Assembly: GCA_000403415.2 (NCBI GenBank)
Contig: KE159696.1
Span: 134,532 to 198,531, forward strand
DNA length: 64,000 nt
From: Firmicutes bacterium M10-2
Lineage (GTDB): Bacteria; Bacillota_I; Bacilli_A; Erysipelotrichales; Erysipelotrichaceae
Reading direction: 5' to 3'
Shown here piece by piece: positions 35,444-43,563 of this stretch (its first letter is position 1; each line of letters begins with the position of its first letter). A model generated the notes under the pieces. It searched no databases. It was not told where the DNA came from and saw only the letters and a list, made by a program, of their open reading frames with translations. The position numbers were made by a program, and so were the translations under genes.

Positions 35444-36475
35444 TTAGCTCTCACAATGGCAAATTGCTCCGCCGTTCATATAGCTAAGTCTAGCTTGAAT
35501 TTGGTGATTATATTGCTTCTCGCCAAATAAACTATTCAAACATTTTAAATCATCAAAATATAAACGGTCAGGGTCCAGAAAGTAGTTCTCTACTCTCAGT
35601 CTATCAAAAGACACACCATCCGATTTATTTTCATCAATCACATCGTAAATCATTACATTTTCTATTCCAAAACCATCTTTTATAAAATCAATTACATCAT
35701 TTTTTGAAATATTCATTTGTTCATGTTTTTTGGTATATGTAGACTCAATCGAGTCGATTGTGCTTCCCGCATTCATGAAGCGTTTAATATTTTTCTTAAC
35801 TTCATCAAAAGAACTACTCTCTTTTTTGAATTTAAATACCCTCAATTGATCATTTATACTTTTTGGACCATCTAAGCTCACCGTAATCCGAATTGTGTTA
35901 TCAATCAAAAACTTAATCTGATCATCAGTTAAAACCGTGAAGTTTGATACCATCAAATACTGTTTAACTGTTACTTCATATTTTTTAGATAACATAAATA
36001 CATTTTCAATTTGCTCCATCGCAAGTAATGGTTCTCCACCAAAAAGTATGAGATTCCCAATAGATATTTTGTTATCAGAAAAATATTCGAACAACCTTTC
36101 GATTGTATTGATGCTCATATGTTCTTGGTTTAATCCGTAAGAACCACCATCTGCATAACAATACAAACAATCTAAATTGCATCTGTTTGTCAAAACCAAT
36201 ACTAATTTCGATAATGTCTTTTTGTAGCGAAAATTATCATTTTCTCCAAATTCGATATATTCATAATCAGAAGGGCTTTCCAAGTATTTTTTTAATTCAT
36301 CTGGAAAAGAAGATATGTTATCGCTATTCTTCTTCAACAAATTATATGTTTCTTCCTCTAATTCAAAGACTTTTTTTGTATCGACTAAGTAAATGAATCT
36401 CTTTCCTTTTGAAGTCGTACTTAAGAGATAGTCACGAGTATATAAATGTTCACTCATTTCCATATTCTGTTCCAT
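35444..36475 (-). CDS. Radical SAM peptide-maturase-like enzyme with short C-terminus
   Basis: The 343-residue protein has an N-terminal region of the kind that binds peptides (residues 10-85), then the radical SAM cluster TNRCNLDCLYCYADGG (C-x3-C-x2-C near residue 93) and further core motifs ILFGGEPLLA and ITVSLDGPKSINDQLR. Enzymes of this layout modify ribosomal peptides and usually carry a C-terminal SPASM domain with more cysteines. Here the protein ends early in AICHCES and a terminator follows at once, so auxiliary cluster binding may be partial or absent. It starts inside the 3' end of the peptide gene (26-base overlap), with AGGAG before the ATG, so the peptide is its probable substrate or co-expressed signal. 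Confidence 0.85.
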   Translation of the reverse strand: MEQNMEMSEHLYTRDYLLSTTSKGKRFIYLVDTKKVFELEEETYNLLKKNSDNISSFPDELKKYLESPSDYEYIEFGENDNFRYKKTLSKLVLVLTNRCNLDCLYCYADGGSYGLNQEHMSINTIERLFEYFSDNKISIGNLILFGGEPLLAMEQIENVFMLSKKYEVTVKQYLMVSNFTVLTDDQIKFLIDNTIRITVSLDGPKSINDQLRVFKFKKESSSFDEVKKNIKRFMNAGSTIDSIESTYTKKHEQMNISKNDVIDFIKDGFGIENVMIYDVIDENKSDGVSFDRLRVENYFLDPDRLYFDDLKCLNSLFGEKQYNHQIQARLSYMNGGAICHCES

Positions 36476-36596
36476 AGGGTTCTATCTCCTCTTCTTTCAT
36501 CCAACATAAATCATCTTGATGATGAATTTCACATGGTTTTAAAATAGATCCAAAAACAAAGGCAAATGTTATAAGTGAGATGAATAATTCCTTCAT
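36450..36596 (-). CDS. Module 1 short secreted-type peptide with C-x2-H-x5-C-W motif
   Basis: A 48-residue peptide lies behind a strong ribosome site (AAAGGAG) and a clear promoter. Residues 1-19 are a hydrophobic leader (MKELFISLITFAFVFGSIL); then comes KPCEIHHQDDLCW (residues 20-32) and an acidic tail ending EPYGTEYGNE. The same 12-residue motif and similar tail occur at 43355-43500 and 62519-62677, each beside a TPR regulator. It could be a secreted signal that is sensed by the divergent regulator, a precursor modified by the radical SAM enzyme that overlaps its 3' end, or both. Conservation of the motif in loci without a radical SAM gene favours the signal role. Confidence 0.75.
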   Translation of the reverse strand: MKELFISLITFAFVFGSILKPCEIHHQDDLCWMKEEEIEPYGTEYGNE

Positions 36597-36620
36597 AATT
36601 ATTTCTCCTTTAATGACTTT

Positions 36621-36649
36621 ATATTAACTTTTCCTTCTATTTTTATCAA
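36621..36649 (-). promoter_or_regulatory. Promoter of the module 1 peptide operon
   Basis: On the minus strand TTGATA (36644-36649), 17 bases, TAATAT (36621-36626). The 18-bp palindrome at 36655-36672 sits 5 bases upstream of the -35 box, the place of an activator site. Confidence 0.7.
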
Positions 36650-36654
36650 CCCAG

Positions 36655-36672
36655 TATATTTTCGAAAATATA
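36655..36672. promoter_or_regulatory. Module 1 perfect palindrome, candidate regulator operator
   Basis: TATATTTTCGAAAATATA, an 18-bp perfect palindrome in the gap between the divergent peptide and regulator genes. The identical palindrome is at 43564-43581 in module 2. Confidence 0.75.
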
Positions 36673-36730
36673 AGGGGTTGATTTCAAAAAATATATTGTA
36701 ATAAGCACATATTTCATTTATTGTACAAAT

Positions 36731-37978
36731 ATGAAAAATACATTTTATCCGTATTACATAAAATGGCTCCGGGATTTTTTCTATATCGGCCAGTCTGAAA
36801 TTGCCGATGCCCTTTACATGTCCGTCGGCGCATACTCCAAAATGGAACAAGGAAAAAAGACGATTCGGGACAAGGACTTTGAAGCTGTCATTCGTTTTTA
36901 TGAAGAGAGAAAAGAAGGCTACTCGTTTTGTTTTGACGAGGAAAAGAAAGAGAAAGCGAACGCACGGATTCGCCAATGTATCGTCTCGTTTGTATATCGC
37001 AGCCAAAAAGAGATGCTTCCTGAATTGGAAAACTACCTTTCCGATTCCACCAACCTGCATTCCTTCGCCTTTTTCGAAACGAAACTTCTAGAAATGATTT
37101 ACGAATACTTTGCCAACCTTCCATTTCAAGAACGACTGCCGTTTCTTTTGGAACACATGGATTTGTTCGATGCGACGGCGCAGTCGATGATTTATGATCT
37201 ATATGGATTAAACAAACTTCGAAAGTACGATGAAACAGCGATTGAATACTTTCAAACTGCCAAATCATTGAGCGTGCTTCTAAATATCCCGGGTTGGTTA
37301 GGTTTGATTAATTACCATTTGATTATTGCTTATTTACGATTTATGCAACCAGAAAAAGCATTTCCATTTTTCGAGGAAAGCGGAAAAGATTTACAAAATT
37401 CTGGTTCTCATCGTCGGATTTTAGATTTACATTTAAACCAGGCTCAATGCTACATGAAATTAGGATTAAGAGAAGAAGCGGACAGTTTATTTCAGACTAT
37501 GCTTCAAACCTACAATCAGGTGGAGGATGATGACTTTTTAAAATCTATTTATGGAAATTATTCCTGGAATCAGCTCATTCAAAAGAATTACTCTTTCGCG
37601 ATTGACCTCGTGAATAAAGCCATCGCGTACAACTCCAAATTTCCTGACCTCTACATCACCCTGGCCTACAGCAACTACCGGCTCGGGCAGCCCGAAAACG
37701 CGCTGGACGCTATCGCCACGTTTCGCGGTCAAAACCGAGAAGATCCCCGTTCTAAAATGGTGCTCCAGTTTCTGGAAGTGCTCGAAAGTTTTTTGCTTGG
37801 ACGAAAGAAAACGTTTGAGCGTCTTGCCAATCAACTGCTGCCTCGGCTGGAAAAATGGAAGGATCTGGAAGTGGATCTCTTTGTGTATCAAATGCTGATC
37901 GACCACTATGCCAGGATGGAGGACGAGCATGCCTTATGCGTCGTTCAGGCGAAACTCATTGACTTTTTGATGCATTGA
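36731..37978 (+). CDS. Module 1 HTH-TPR regulator (RRNPP-like)
   Basis: The 415-residue protein has an N-terminal helix-turn-helix (residues 5-60, FFYIGQSEIADALYMSVGAYSKMEQGK) and then helical TPR-like repeats to the end (for instance DLYITLAYSNYRLGQPENALDAI near residue 306). This is the layout of Rgg, PlcR and related regulators that bind a re-imported peptide in the TPR groove. It is divergent from the peptide gene and shares with it the palindrome at 36655. No ribosome site is seen; TATTGT stands 6 bases before the ATG, so the mRNA may be leaderless. Residues 1-150 and 306-415 are nearly identical to the module 2 regulator, while the middle has diverged. Confidence 0.8.
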   Translation: MKNTFYPYYIKWLRDFFYIGQSEIADALYMSVGAYSKMEQGKKTIRDKDFEAVIRFYEERKEGYSFCFDEEKKEKANARIRQCIVSFVYRSQKEMLPELENYLSDSTNLHSFAFFETKLLEMIYEYFANLPFQERLPFLLEHMDLFDATAQSMIYDLYGLNKLRKYDETAIEYFQTAKSLSVLLNIPGWLGLINYHLIIAYLRFMQPEKAFPFFEESGKDLQNSGSHRRILDLHLNQAQCYMKLGLREEADSLFQTMLQTYNQVEDDDFLKSIYGNYSWNQLIQKNYSFAIDLVNKAIAYNSKFPDLYITLAYSNYRLGQPENALDAIATFRGQNREDPRSKMVLQFLEVLESFLLGRKKTFERLANQLLPRLEKWKDLEVDLFVYQMLIDHYARMEDEHALCVVQAKLIDFLMH

Positions 37979-38451
37979 CCGGACCTCGTTTTATTCGAGG
38001 TTTTTTTGTTTTCTTTCCTCACAAAAAGATCCTCGCTGGATGTCGGGGACCTTCGATAAGGATTCGTGATTGATCAGATTTAATACATATACACACTATG
38101 ATTGATTTTAGGATTATTTAATTATTTTTTGTTTTAATTGAACGATCACGATCAGATCATACCATCCTGTGTTTCCAACAGTGCGTTTGGTATAACAAAG
38201 CCGTCGGGAACAAAATTGTGCTGCTATGTTTGTGGATATTGGATTGGTGGTGGACGCTCGCTTTTCCCGTTCTCGTTCAAACGGTTGCTGGCATTTTCGA
38301 GGCAGACATTGAGATAACGAACGCCTGAAAACAGCGCCTCCGGTTGTTTCATAAAGGAGAGTATTGTTGTCTTATGCTATAAAATCACAATTTACGGCTG
38401 TGCGATTTTTTCGGTCGTGGCAACAGCTTCAAAATGGCTTTTGTCACCAAA
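37646..38451 (+). repeat. 806-bp near-identical repeat, copy 1 (with 44555-45360)
   Basis: This covers the last 110 codons of the module 1 regulator, its terminator, 370 bases without a gene, and the tail of a glcD-like fragment. It matches 44555-45360 with only scattered single-base changes and no length change. The repeat includes non-coding DNA, so it reflects recent duplication or gene conversion more than selection on protein. Confidence 0.9.
37984..38007 (+). terminator. Terminator of the module 1 regulator
   Basis: CCTCG, loop, CGAGG and seven T. The same structure follows the module 2 regulator at 44893-44916. Confidence 0.75.
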
Positions 38452-38538
38452 CCAAGCGTTCCTTCCGAACCGATAATCAAGTCTTTTAAATCGTATCCGG
38501 ACGAGTTCTTTACGACTTTGCCGCCAAACTCGACGACG
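38385..38538 (-). pseudogene. Fragment of a GlcD-type FAD-linked oxidase (copy 1)
   Basis: On the minus strand the sequence reads [20 protein letters not shown] and then [20 protein letters not shown]. This is the conserved FAD-binding middle of glycolate oxidase subunit GlcD and related D-lactate dehydrogenases. Both ends of the gene are gone; one side is cut by IS3-type sequence. The 250 bases between the upstream terminator and this fragment show nothing further I can name. Confidence 0.8.
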
Positions 38539-38751
38539 TTGATACTCTGTCAAGTTTTCGAACAACTTAAATTTCACTTTTTTGAGGGGCCGAAAAAACT
38601 TCTTCCGCTTTCCATTGACTACGGGGCCCGCGCGACTGAAGAACCCTTCTTTTTGGCTCCTCCTTTTTTCACCTTTCGCTTGCTCGGGCCGGAGCCTTCC
38701 ATAGCTTATCTTAGGGCTTCCCATCGTCAATGCCGCTCCATAATTTTTTTC

Positions 38752-39546
38752 TCAGTGCATTTCCTTTTCGCTTTGCCTATACGCTTTTTCATATTCATTC
38801 GGGCTCATATAACCGCACCAGCTGTGGATACGGTTTGTGTTATAAAACCCTTCGATGTATTCGAAGATCTCCGCCCGCGCTTCTTCATAATTCTTCAACC
38901 GGTAAAACTGCAGCCACTCCCTTTTGATCAACGAGTGAAAGCTTTCTATGCACGCGTTGTCCCATTTTCTCGAATAAGAGAGCGTCATGCCTTGCGCTTC
39001 GCCTTGATACGCCTGACTCGTATACTGCACGCCTCGATCGCTGTGCAGTACGAGCGGATCCTTGATCTTCCTTCGCCATTTGGCCATCTCCACGCAGCGC
39101 ACCACTTCGTCCGTACTTAAGCTTTTGGATAATGTCCAGGCGATGATTTTGCGCGAGAACAGGTCCATGATGCTTGTCAAATACACGAATCCTTCTTCTG
39201 TCCATACATAGGTGATGTCGGTGCACCACACGCTGTCTGGACAAGCCGGATCGAAGTCTCTCTTGAGTACATTGTGCAGTTTTTGATCAAAGCCTTTCGT
39301 GATCGTCGTTTTTGTCTTGTGTTTGATATAGCGCGGTTTCAATCCCGATTCACGCATGATGGAATACACGTATTTTTGAGAAGCCTTGATGCCTTGATGG
39401 TTGAGCACTGCGGTGATTTTTGGCGATCCATAGATCTCGTTCGACTGTTCAAAGACTTCTTTGACTTCTTTTTTCGTTTCTTCTCGCCGTTGCTTGGTTT
39501 TGGATGGTTTGCGCTTTACGTAAGCGTAATAACCGGAACGGCTCAC
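38752..39546 (-). CDS. IS3-family transposase OrfB (integrase core)
   Basis: The sequence has HTH_21 (KKEVKEVFEQSNEIYGSPKITAVLN) and an rve integrase core with VWCTDITYVWTEEGFVYL (first D), LVLHSDRGVQYTSQAYQ (second D) and a final E in WDNACIESFHSLIKRE. The reading frame continues upstream of the first methionine through DASVAGILKKLDVSRSGYYAYVKRK, as is usual when OrfB is made by frameshifting from OrfA at an A-rich site (seven A near 39657-39663 on the gene strand). Complete core but no intact OrfA, so activity is doubtful. Confidence 0.88.
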   Translation of the reverse strand: MSRSGYYAYVKRKPSKTKQRREETKKEVKEVFEQSNEIYGSPKITAVLNHQGIKASQKYVYSIMRESGLKPRYIKHKTKTTITKGFDQKLHNVLKRDFDPACPDSVWCTDITYVWTEEGFVYLTSIMDLFSRKIIAWTLSKSLSTDEVVRCVEMAKWRRKIKDPLVLHSDRGVQYTSQAYQGEAQGMTLSYSRKWDNACIESFHSLIKREWLQFYRLKNYEEARAEIFEYIEGFYNTNRIHSWCGYMSPNEYEKAYRQSEKEMH

Positions 39547-39625
39547 ATCCAGTTTTTTCAGTATACCCGCTACCGACGCATCGGGATGGTTTTGTTTATA
39601 TTTCTTTACGCATTGATAGAGGACG

Positions 39626-39928
39626 TGGGCTTTTACTTTCCGAGTATACTGATTGCTTTTTTTAATACTTCAAGCGCGTCCTGTGTATCCTTCAACTCTT
39701 TTTTCAGACGGGCGATCTCTTTGGCTTCGTCACTGGCTAATTGCCAGAACCACGGAAAACGACGTGGTTGCCGTTTTCGCGGTATTGTTTCATCCAGCCA
39801 CCGATCGTGGTGGAATGGCAGCCGAACTTTTTGGCCGCTTCCACGCAGGTGGTATGAGGATGATCGAGCATGTACTGGACGACCTGTTCTTTAAAATCTT
39901 TATCATAAGCTGTTATTTTTTGAGTCAT
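39626..39928 (-). pseudogene. IS3-family OrfA, frameshifted
   Basis: The first frame gives MTQKITAYDKDFKEQVVQYM and later GGWMKQYRENGNHVVFRGSGN followed by a stop; the adjacent frame continues ASDEAKEIARLKKELKDTQD, then ALEVLKKAISILGK. One missing base near 39737-39740 explains the break. OrfA supplies the DNA-binding part of the transposase. Confidence 0.8.
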
Positions 39929-40037
39929 ACATTTTCCTTCTTTCTGTCAAGAAATCAAGTTGTTTTCATCATCTTATGACATTGTACACCTCCTGATTTT
40001 GAGTGGTTCGTCTTGTACACCTTTTATACTACATCCA

Positions 40038-40190
40038 AGCCAATATTCATTTGACGGATGGCATCAGCTGTTAGATGGAGGTCCGATCGCAGATGCGATC
40101 CTGGATCGTATCATCAATTCTTCTTACCTAATAACCCTACATGGAAAATCATTAAGAGAAACTTATTCCAGATTGAAAGATAGTGAGTGA
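40038..40190 (+). pseudogene. IS21-family IstB C-terminal fragment
   Basis: The frame reads FDGWHQLLDGGPIADAILDR and then IINSSYLITLHGKSLRETYS to a stop, the conserved C-terminus of the IstB ATPase of IS21 elements. The rest of istB and istA is missing. The following 150 bases contain a hairpin AAAATCACGG/CCGTGATTTT and TGGACTT repeats that look like the element's end. Confidence 0.75.
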
Positions 40191-40355
40191 AAAGAAAAAT
40201 ACTCACGAGTAATCATTTTCAAAAATCACGGTCAGAACGGCCGTGATTTTTAGTGGACTTCTCTCCGTATTTAAATAATTACGCGAATGGACTTTTCAGC
40301 GGATTAGGTGGACTTCAATTAGTGGAATACTCAACAGAGAGTTATTTTTGGTAAG

Positions 40356-40389
40356 ACGCCGCCTCCAAGTCGGAGGCGGTGTTTTTTTT
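40356..40389 (+). terminator. Strong orphan terminator hairpin
   Basis: CGCCGCCTCC, loop AAGT, CGGAGGCGGTG, then eight T. No complete gene reads into it, so it is likely left from a lost gene. Confidence 0.7.
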
Positions 40390-40617
40390 CAAGCTGAAAG
40401 ATCAAAATAAAGAGCTTGGGCAATGAAGACAAAATGATGATGAAGAAAATAAAGCGATGTATCTTTGAAATCGGATTGAAAATAATTTGACGATTAGGAT
40501 CAACCTAATGTGACGCGCTACAAAAAGACACCGTTCTATTTCCCGCTTACCCGCTCCGCAAAAGCGGGCTTTTTTTTCATGACTGTCTAGAAGTTTTTGC
40601 ACTCAATCGCAAAAAAT

Positions 40618-40660
40618 CGAAAAAAAAAAGAAGTTTTTGCACCAAAACGCAAAAACTTCT
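40618..40660 (-). terminator. Terminator of the GC-rich ABC genes
   Basis: AGAAGTTTTTGC and GCAAAAACTTCT form a perfect 12-bp stem; a run of ten A at 40618-40629 is the T run on the minus strand. Confidence 0.85.
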
Positions 40661-40684
40661 AAACCCAAGCTTCTCAAATGTTAC

Positions 40685-41473
40685 TCAATACGTGTCGAAC
40701 GTCCCGTATACACGCTCATGATGCAAGGCGCGTCCAAACAGGAACAAACCGGCGCCAAGCCACAACGCGTTGACGAGCACATAAGCCCAAGGCAGCCTCG
40801 CCGCGACCGGCATGCCAACATACAAAGCCCGGATGATTTCGATGCCGTCGGCAAACGGGATCGCGTGCTGAAGGGAAAAGTAGATGGGCGTGGACACGTT
40901 GCCCAAAAACAACAGCACGGCTTGCAAAATAAGGGTGATGGAGTTTGTGCCCTTTTCTTTCAAACTTACACAGCCGACGAGCAGTCCGATGCCAAACATG
41001 CCGAAAATAGCGGGAATGCTGAATACGCACGCCAGTAGCACGAAGCCGATCTCCTTCATTGAAATCGAGGAGAGGAAGTAAAACATGACGACGAGCGCGA
41101 CGACGATGACGAGGTTCAACAGTAAATTGGCGGCCATGCGTACCAGGACGAGCAGTGGCACTGGATACCCGCTTTGGACTTCGAGTTCCAAAATGCCGGA
41201 GCGGGCGTCGTTGGAAATCATCGAGGAACAAAAGCCGAGCGCGAGCGTGCCAAACTGCCAAAACAGGAAGCCGAGAAAATAGAGCACTTTCGCGGTTTGC
41301 TCGCTGACGCCGTAAAAATCCTGCAATCCATAGGACGACTGGAAGTAAAACATCAACACGAACGTCGCGGTGATGACGACAAGATCGCTGACGATGCCGA
41401 TCTTGTATCCCCATCGGGTTTTGAGGGCGAACCGGATTTCCTGGGCCACGAGTTCAAACACATGGGACTTCAT
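40685..41473 (-). CDS. ABC-2-type permease, GC-rich (module 2)
   Basis: The 262-residue protein has six hydrophobic helices and no ATPase motif. It matches the ABC-2 permease pattern, with a long first loop, LGFLFWQFGTLALGFCSS, and a final helix before ALHHERVYGTFDTY. Its ATG overlaps the stop of the ATPase gene. Many codons end in G or C and the region is clearly richer in GC than everything around it, so it was acquired separately from the AT-rich genes upstream of it. It probably exports or gives immunity to the product of the module 2 cluster. Confidence 0.8.
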   Translation of the reverse strand: MKSHVFELVAQEIRFALKTRWGYKIGIVSDLVVITATFVLMFYFQSSYGLQDFYGVSEQTAKVLYFLGFLFWQFGTLALGFCSSMISNDARSGILELEVQSGYPVPLLVLVRMAANLLLNLVIVVALVVMFYFLSSISMKEIGFVLLACVFSIPAIFGMFGIGLLVGCVSLKEKGTNSITLILQAVLLFLGNVSTPIYFSLQHAIPFADGIEIIRALYVGMPVAARLPWAYVLVNALWLGAGLFLFGRALHHERVYGTFDTY

Positions 41474-42195
41474 AACGAATTGCCTCCTTTGATCGTATGG
41501 TAGGCGGCTTGCAGCGCGTCGAGCGTGGCGTTGGGCATCGTTTTCAGCTCGGCTTTGTCGTTGCCAAACAAAAACAAGTGGGTGTCGGTAATTTGATGGA
41601 TAAAGCCAAGATCATGGCTGGAAACGAACAAGCTGCACGCCGCTTTTTCCTTCATGCGCCCTATCGTTTCAATGAGGCGGCTGCGCGATTCCTCGTCCAG
41701 TCCGTTGGTTGGCTCGTCCAAAATCAATACCGGATAGCCGCTGGCAAAACAGGACAGCACTTTCGTCATTTTCTTTTGGCCGGTTGACATTTGCTCGACC
41801 CGCTTGTTTAAAAACGTCGTGGAATCCAGACACGAAGCGAAACTTTCCAGCCAGGTAAGCACTTGCGCCTTGTCGACACCTTTGAGCACGCCATAGCGCA
41901 CGATGTTTTCAATGCCGGTGAGCTTGTACGACAAGTAGCGGTCGTCGCTCGAACAATACGCCACGTTTTGGCGCGCCCACGCGTCGTAGTCCTTTCCTTT
42001 TCCCTCCGTCGTTGCGATTGTTCCGCTGGTCGGCAGCAAAATGCCCGACAACAGCTTCATGATCGTCGTCTTGCCAATGCCGTTGGGCCCTAAAAACGAG
42101 ACGATGCCACCCTGGACGGGAAAGCGCAAATCCAGACGGTCGAGCACGATGTCCTTGTCGTATTTTTTCCCGACCTGATTGAATACAATATCCAT
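41470..42195 (-). CDS. ABC transporter ATPase, GC-rich (module 2)
   Basis: The 241-residue ATPase has FLGPNGIGKTTIMKLLSGIL (Walker A), the signature MSTGQKKMTKVLSCFASG (a degenerate form of LSGGQ), and PVLILDEPTNGLDEESR (Walker B). The single-domain size and partner permease make this a bacteriocin- or antibiotic-type ABC-2 exporter. Like the permease gene it is GC-rich. AAGGAGAAGACT precedes the ATG. Confidence 0.87.
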   Translation of the reverse strand: MDIVFNQVGKKYDKDIVLDRLDLRFPVQGGIVSFLGPNGIGKTTIMKLLSGILLPTSGTIATTEGKGKDYDAWARQNVAYCSSDDRYLSYKLTGIENIVRYGVLKGVDKAQVLTWLESFASCLDSTTFLNKRVEQMSTGQKKMTKVLSCFASGYPVLILDEPTNGLDEESRSRLIETIGRMKEKAACSLFVSSHDLGFIHQITDTHLFLFGNDKAELKTMPNATLDALQAAYHTIKGGNSL

Positions 42196-42260
42196 AGTCT
42201 TCTCCTTGTAAGTTATTTTTTGTTTAAAGTTCTTCCATTATTTTTTTCATTCTTATAAGT

Positions 42261-42986
42261 TTATTCAATTGCTCTTTTTTTTTCATCCACTCCTTTTACT
42301 ATAAAATAGCGAAATTCCAAACACTCTTTTTCTAATTCTTTTGCTTTATTAAAGTCTTCCGTTATTTTTTCTTCTTTATAAATGTAAATTAATTCTTTAA
42401 TAAGATTCAACAGATTATTTGATGTTTCATACGAAATAAAACTCGAACTATTTCTTTCATACTCATTTATGCTGCAATCTAAAAAATATTTTAAATCTTG
42501 TTTTAAATCAAAAATTAATTTATGAAAACGACAAAAATTTTTTTCTATTTCTAGATAAAATAGTTCAGTTCCTTCACTAGATATATTTTTTGCTAAATCA
42601 TCAGAACTTATTTTCTTTAATCCAAAAGATTGAGAACCCTTTGCTTTTTGACTTATAATTAAATAAAAATGATTAGATTTTCCTATCAAAAGATAATGTT
42701 CATCCTTTTTATCGTTTACCACTAATATAGGTTTTTCATTTTCTAAACTAACCCTAATCTTATTTAAAATCTCTTTTCTTTCACACCGAATTGGGATTTT
42801 ATCATATGTAGATTTCTTCTTACTTAAAATTAATTTGCATTCATCTCCATTTTTTTGAGTATGAAAATCATAATTCTTCAAAAAGCCATTTATTGATTGA
42901 TTATCATTAGCTAGTTGACTTAGAGAAAATGAATCATAACAGCTTTTTAAGAAAAAATCATTAAATGGTTTTATTTCTTTTTTCAT
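42261..42986 (-). CDS. Unknown protein, possibly BtrH-like, next to a carrier-protein fragment
   Basis: The 241-residue, lysine-rich, AT-rich protein starts KPFNDFFLKSCYDSFSLSQLANDN. An early cysteine followed by a Ser-rich helix and an N/D-rich loop recalls the N-terminus of BtrH-type proteins, which move acyl groups from carrier proteins. I can point to Cys at about residue 16 but not to a full family match. It is coupled (ATG overlapping the previous stop) to a carrier-domain fragment, which fits that idea. The C-terminal half is helical with no motif I recognise. Confidence 0.45.
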   Translation of the reverse strand: MKKEIKPFNDFFLKSCYDSFSLSQLANDNQSINGFLKNYDFHTQKNGDECKLILSKKKSTYDKIPIRCERKEILNKIRVSLENEKPILVVNDKKDEHYLLIGKSNHFYLIISQKAKGSQSFGLKKISSDDLAKNISSEGTELFYLEIEKNFCRFHKLIFDLKQDLKYFLDCSINEYERNSSSFISYETSNNLLNLIKELIYIYKEEKITEDFNKAKELEKECLEFRYFIVKGVDEKKRAIE

Positions 42987-43345
42987 TATATATATCCCCT
43001 TTTCATTAATTCATATTTAATATTTTTTAATTTTAAATTTCCAGAATGAGGATTAAATGCCATAAAATTCATACCAAACTTTTTCTCTATTTTTATGAAA
43101 AAAATTAATATTTCTAAGGATGAATATCCCAAATCCATTAAAGAAAAATCTAAGTTTTGACTATTTTCTTGCATAAACCTCTCAAATAAATCCTCTATTT
43201 TAATTTTGTAAAGATTTTTTTTATACTTATTATGCGTTATTTTTCTACTAATTTTCCCATTTGAATTTACACATAGTTTTGGTACTTGAAGAATATGATT
43301 AGGAATCATATATCTTGGCAGATTCCGAATTACTAAGATTTTTTT
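42986..43345 (-). pseudogene. NRPS remnant: end of adenylation domain plus peptidyl carrier domain
   Basis: From about 43345 the frame reads KKILVIRNLPRYMIPNHILQ, then VPKLCVNSNGKISRK: the last 40 residues of an adenylation domain, with the conserved NGKISRK lysine. A carrier domain follows with DLGYSSLEILIFFIKIEKKFG, where the serine after GYS is the phosphopantetheine site. An ATG at 43309 could still make a 107-residue carrier protein. The upstream part of the adenylation domain is missing: the sequence runs straight into the peptide gene, so a large internal deletion is likely. Confidence 0.7.
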
Positions 43346-43354
43346 GAAAATTTG

Positions 43355-43500
43355 CTATTTATCACCTAATCCATAACCATAAGGACTAATTGTACCTTTT
43401 TCCGCCCAACAAAAATCCCATTGATGATGCATTTCACAATATTTTAGAGCTGGAGTCATAACTAAAACGGTCGCCAATAACCCCCTATGAATTTTTTCAT
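43355..43500 (-). pseudogene. Module 2 short secreted-type peptide, frameshifted
   Basis: AGAGGAG stands before ATG AAA AAA TTC ATA at 43500, but the frame stops after 12 codons. The second frame reads LLATVLVMTPALKYCEMHHQ, then WDFCWAEKGTIS and PYGYGLGDK. One extra G in the run of five G (C5 at 43481-43485) joins the two into a 48-residue peptide, the same length as the module 1 peptide. It keeps YCEMHHQWDFCW. The module therefore had the same kind of peptide, now broken or switched off. Confidence 0.75.
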
Positions 43501-43563
43501 ATTCAAGAATCTCCTCTTCTTATAGGGTTATTTTACTCTTCTATGTCATTTTCAAATATATGG

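Larger units (their letters stand above)
38545..39990 (-). mobile_element. IS3-family element, decayed; ends uncertain
   Basis: The element contains orfB (38752-39546 and upstream codons) and a broken orfA (39626-39928). One side lies in the glcD-like fragment, the other beside an IS21 remnant. I could not identify matching terminal repeats, so the limits are approximate. Confidence 0.7.
40191..40684. other. IS21 end debris and three terminator-like hairpins, no gene
   Basis: This stretch holds a CCGTGATTTTT hairpin near 40250, a strong hairpin GCCGCCTCC/GGAGGCGG with eight T (40356-40389), another (CCCGCT/AGCGGG with eight T, near 40551-40577) and the terminator of the minus-strand ABC genes. 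I see no supported coding region. Confidence 0.6.

Noticed and set aside
36599..37060. 153-codon minus-strand ORF (and its twin at 43541-43969) antisense to the regulators
   Set aside because: Both copies are antisense to the helix-turn-helix half of the TPR regulators; they match each other only because the sense genes match, and span the promoter region.
38434..39120. 228-codon plus-strand ORF across the IS3 element
   Set aside because: It runs antisense to orfB and the glcD scrap, has no ribosome site and no recognisable motif; long only because the GC-richer DNA lacks stops.
40716..41414. 232-codon minus-strand ORF, rich in Arg and His
   Set aside because: It is the out-of-frame shadow of the GC-rich ABC permease gene, which has the matching membrane-helix pattern, coupling to the ATPase gene and a proper start.
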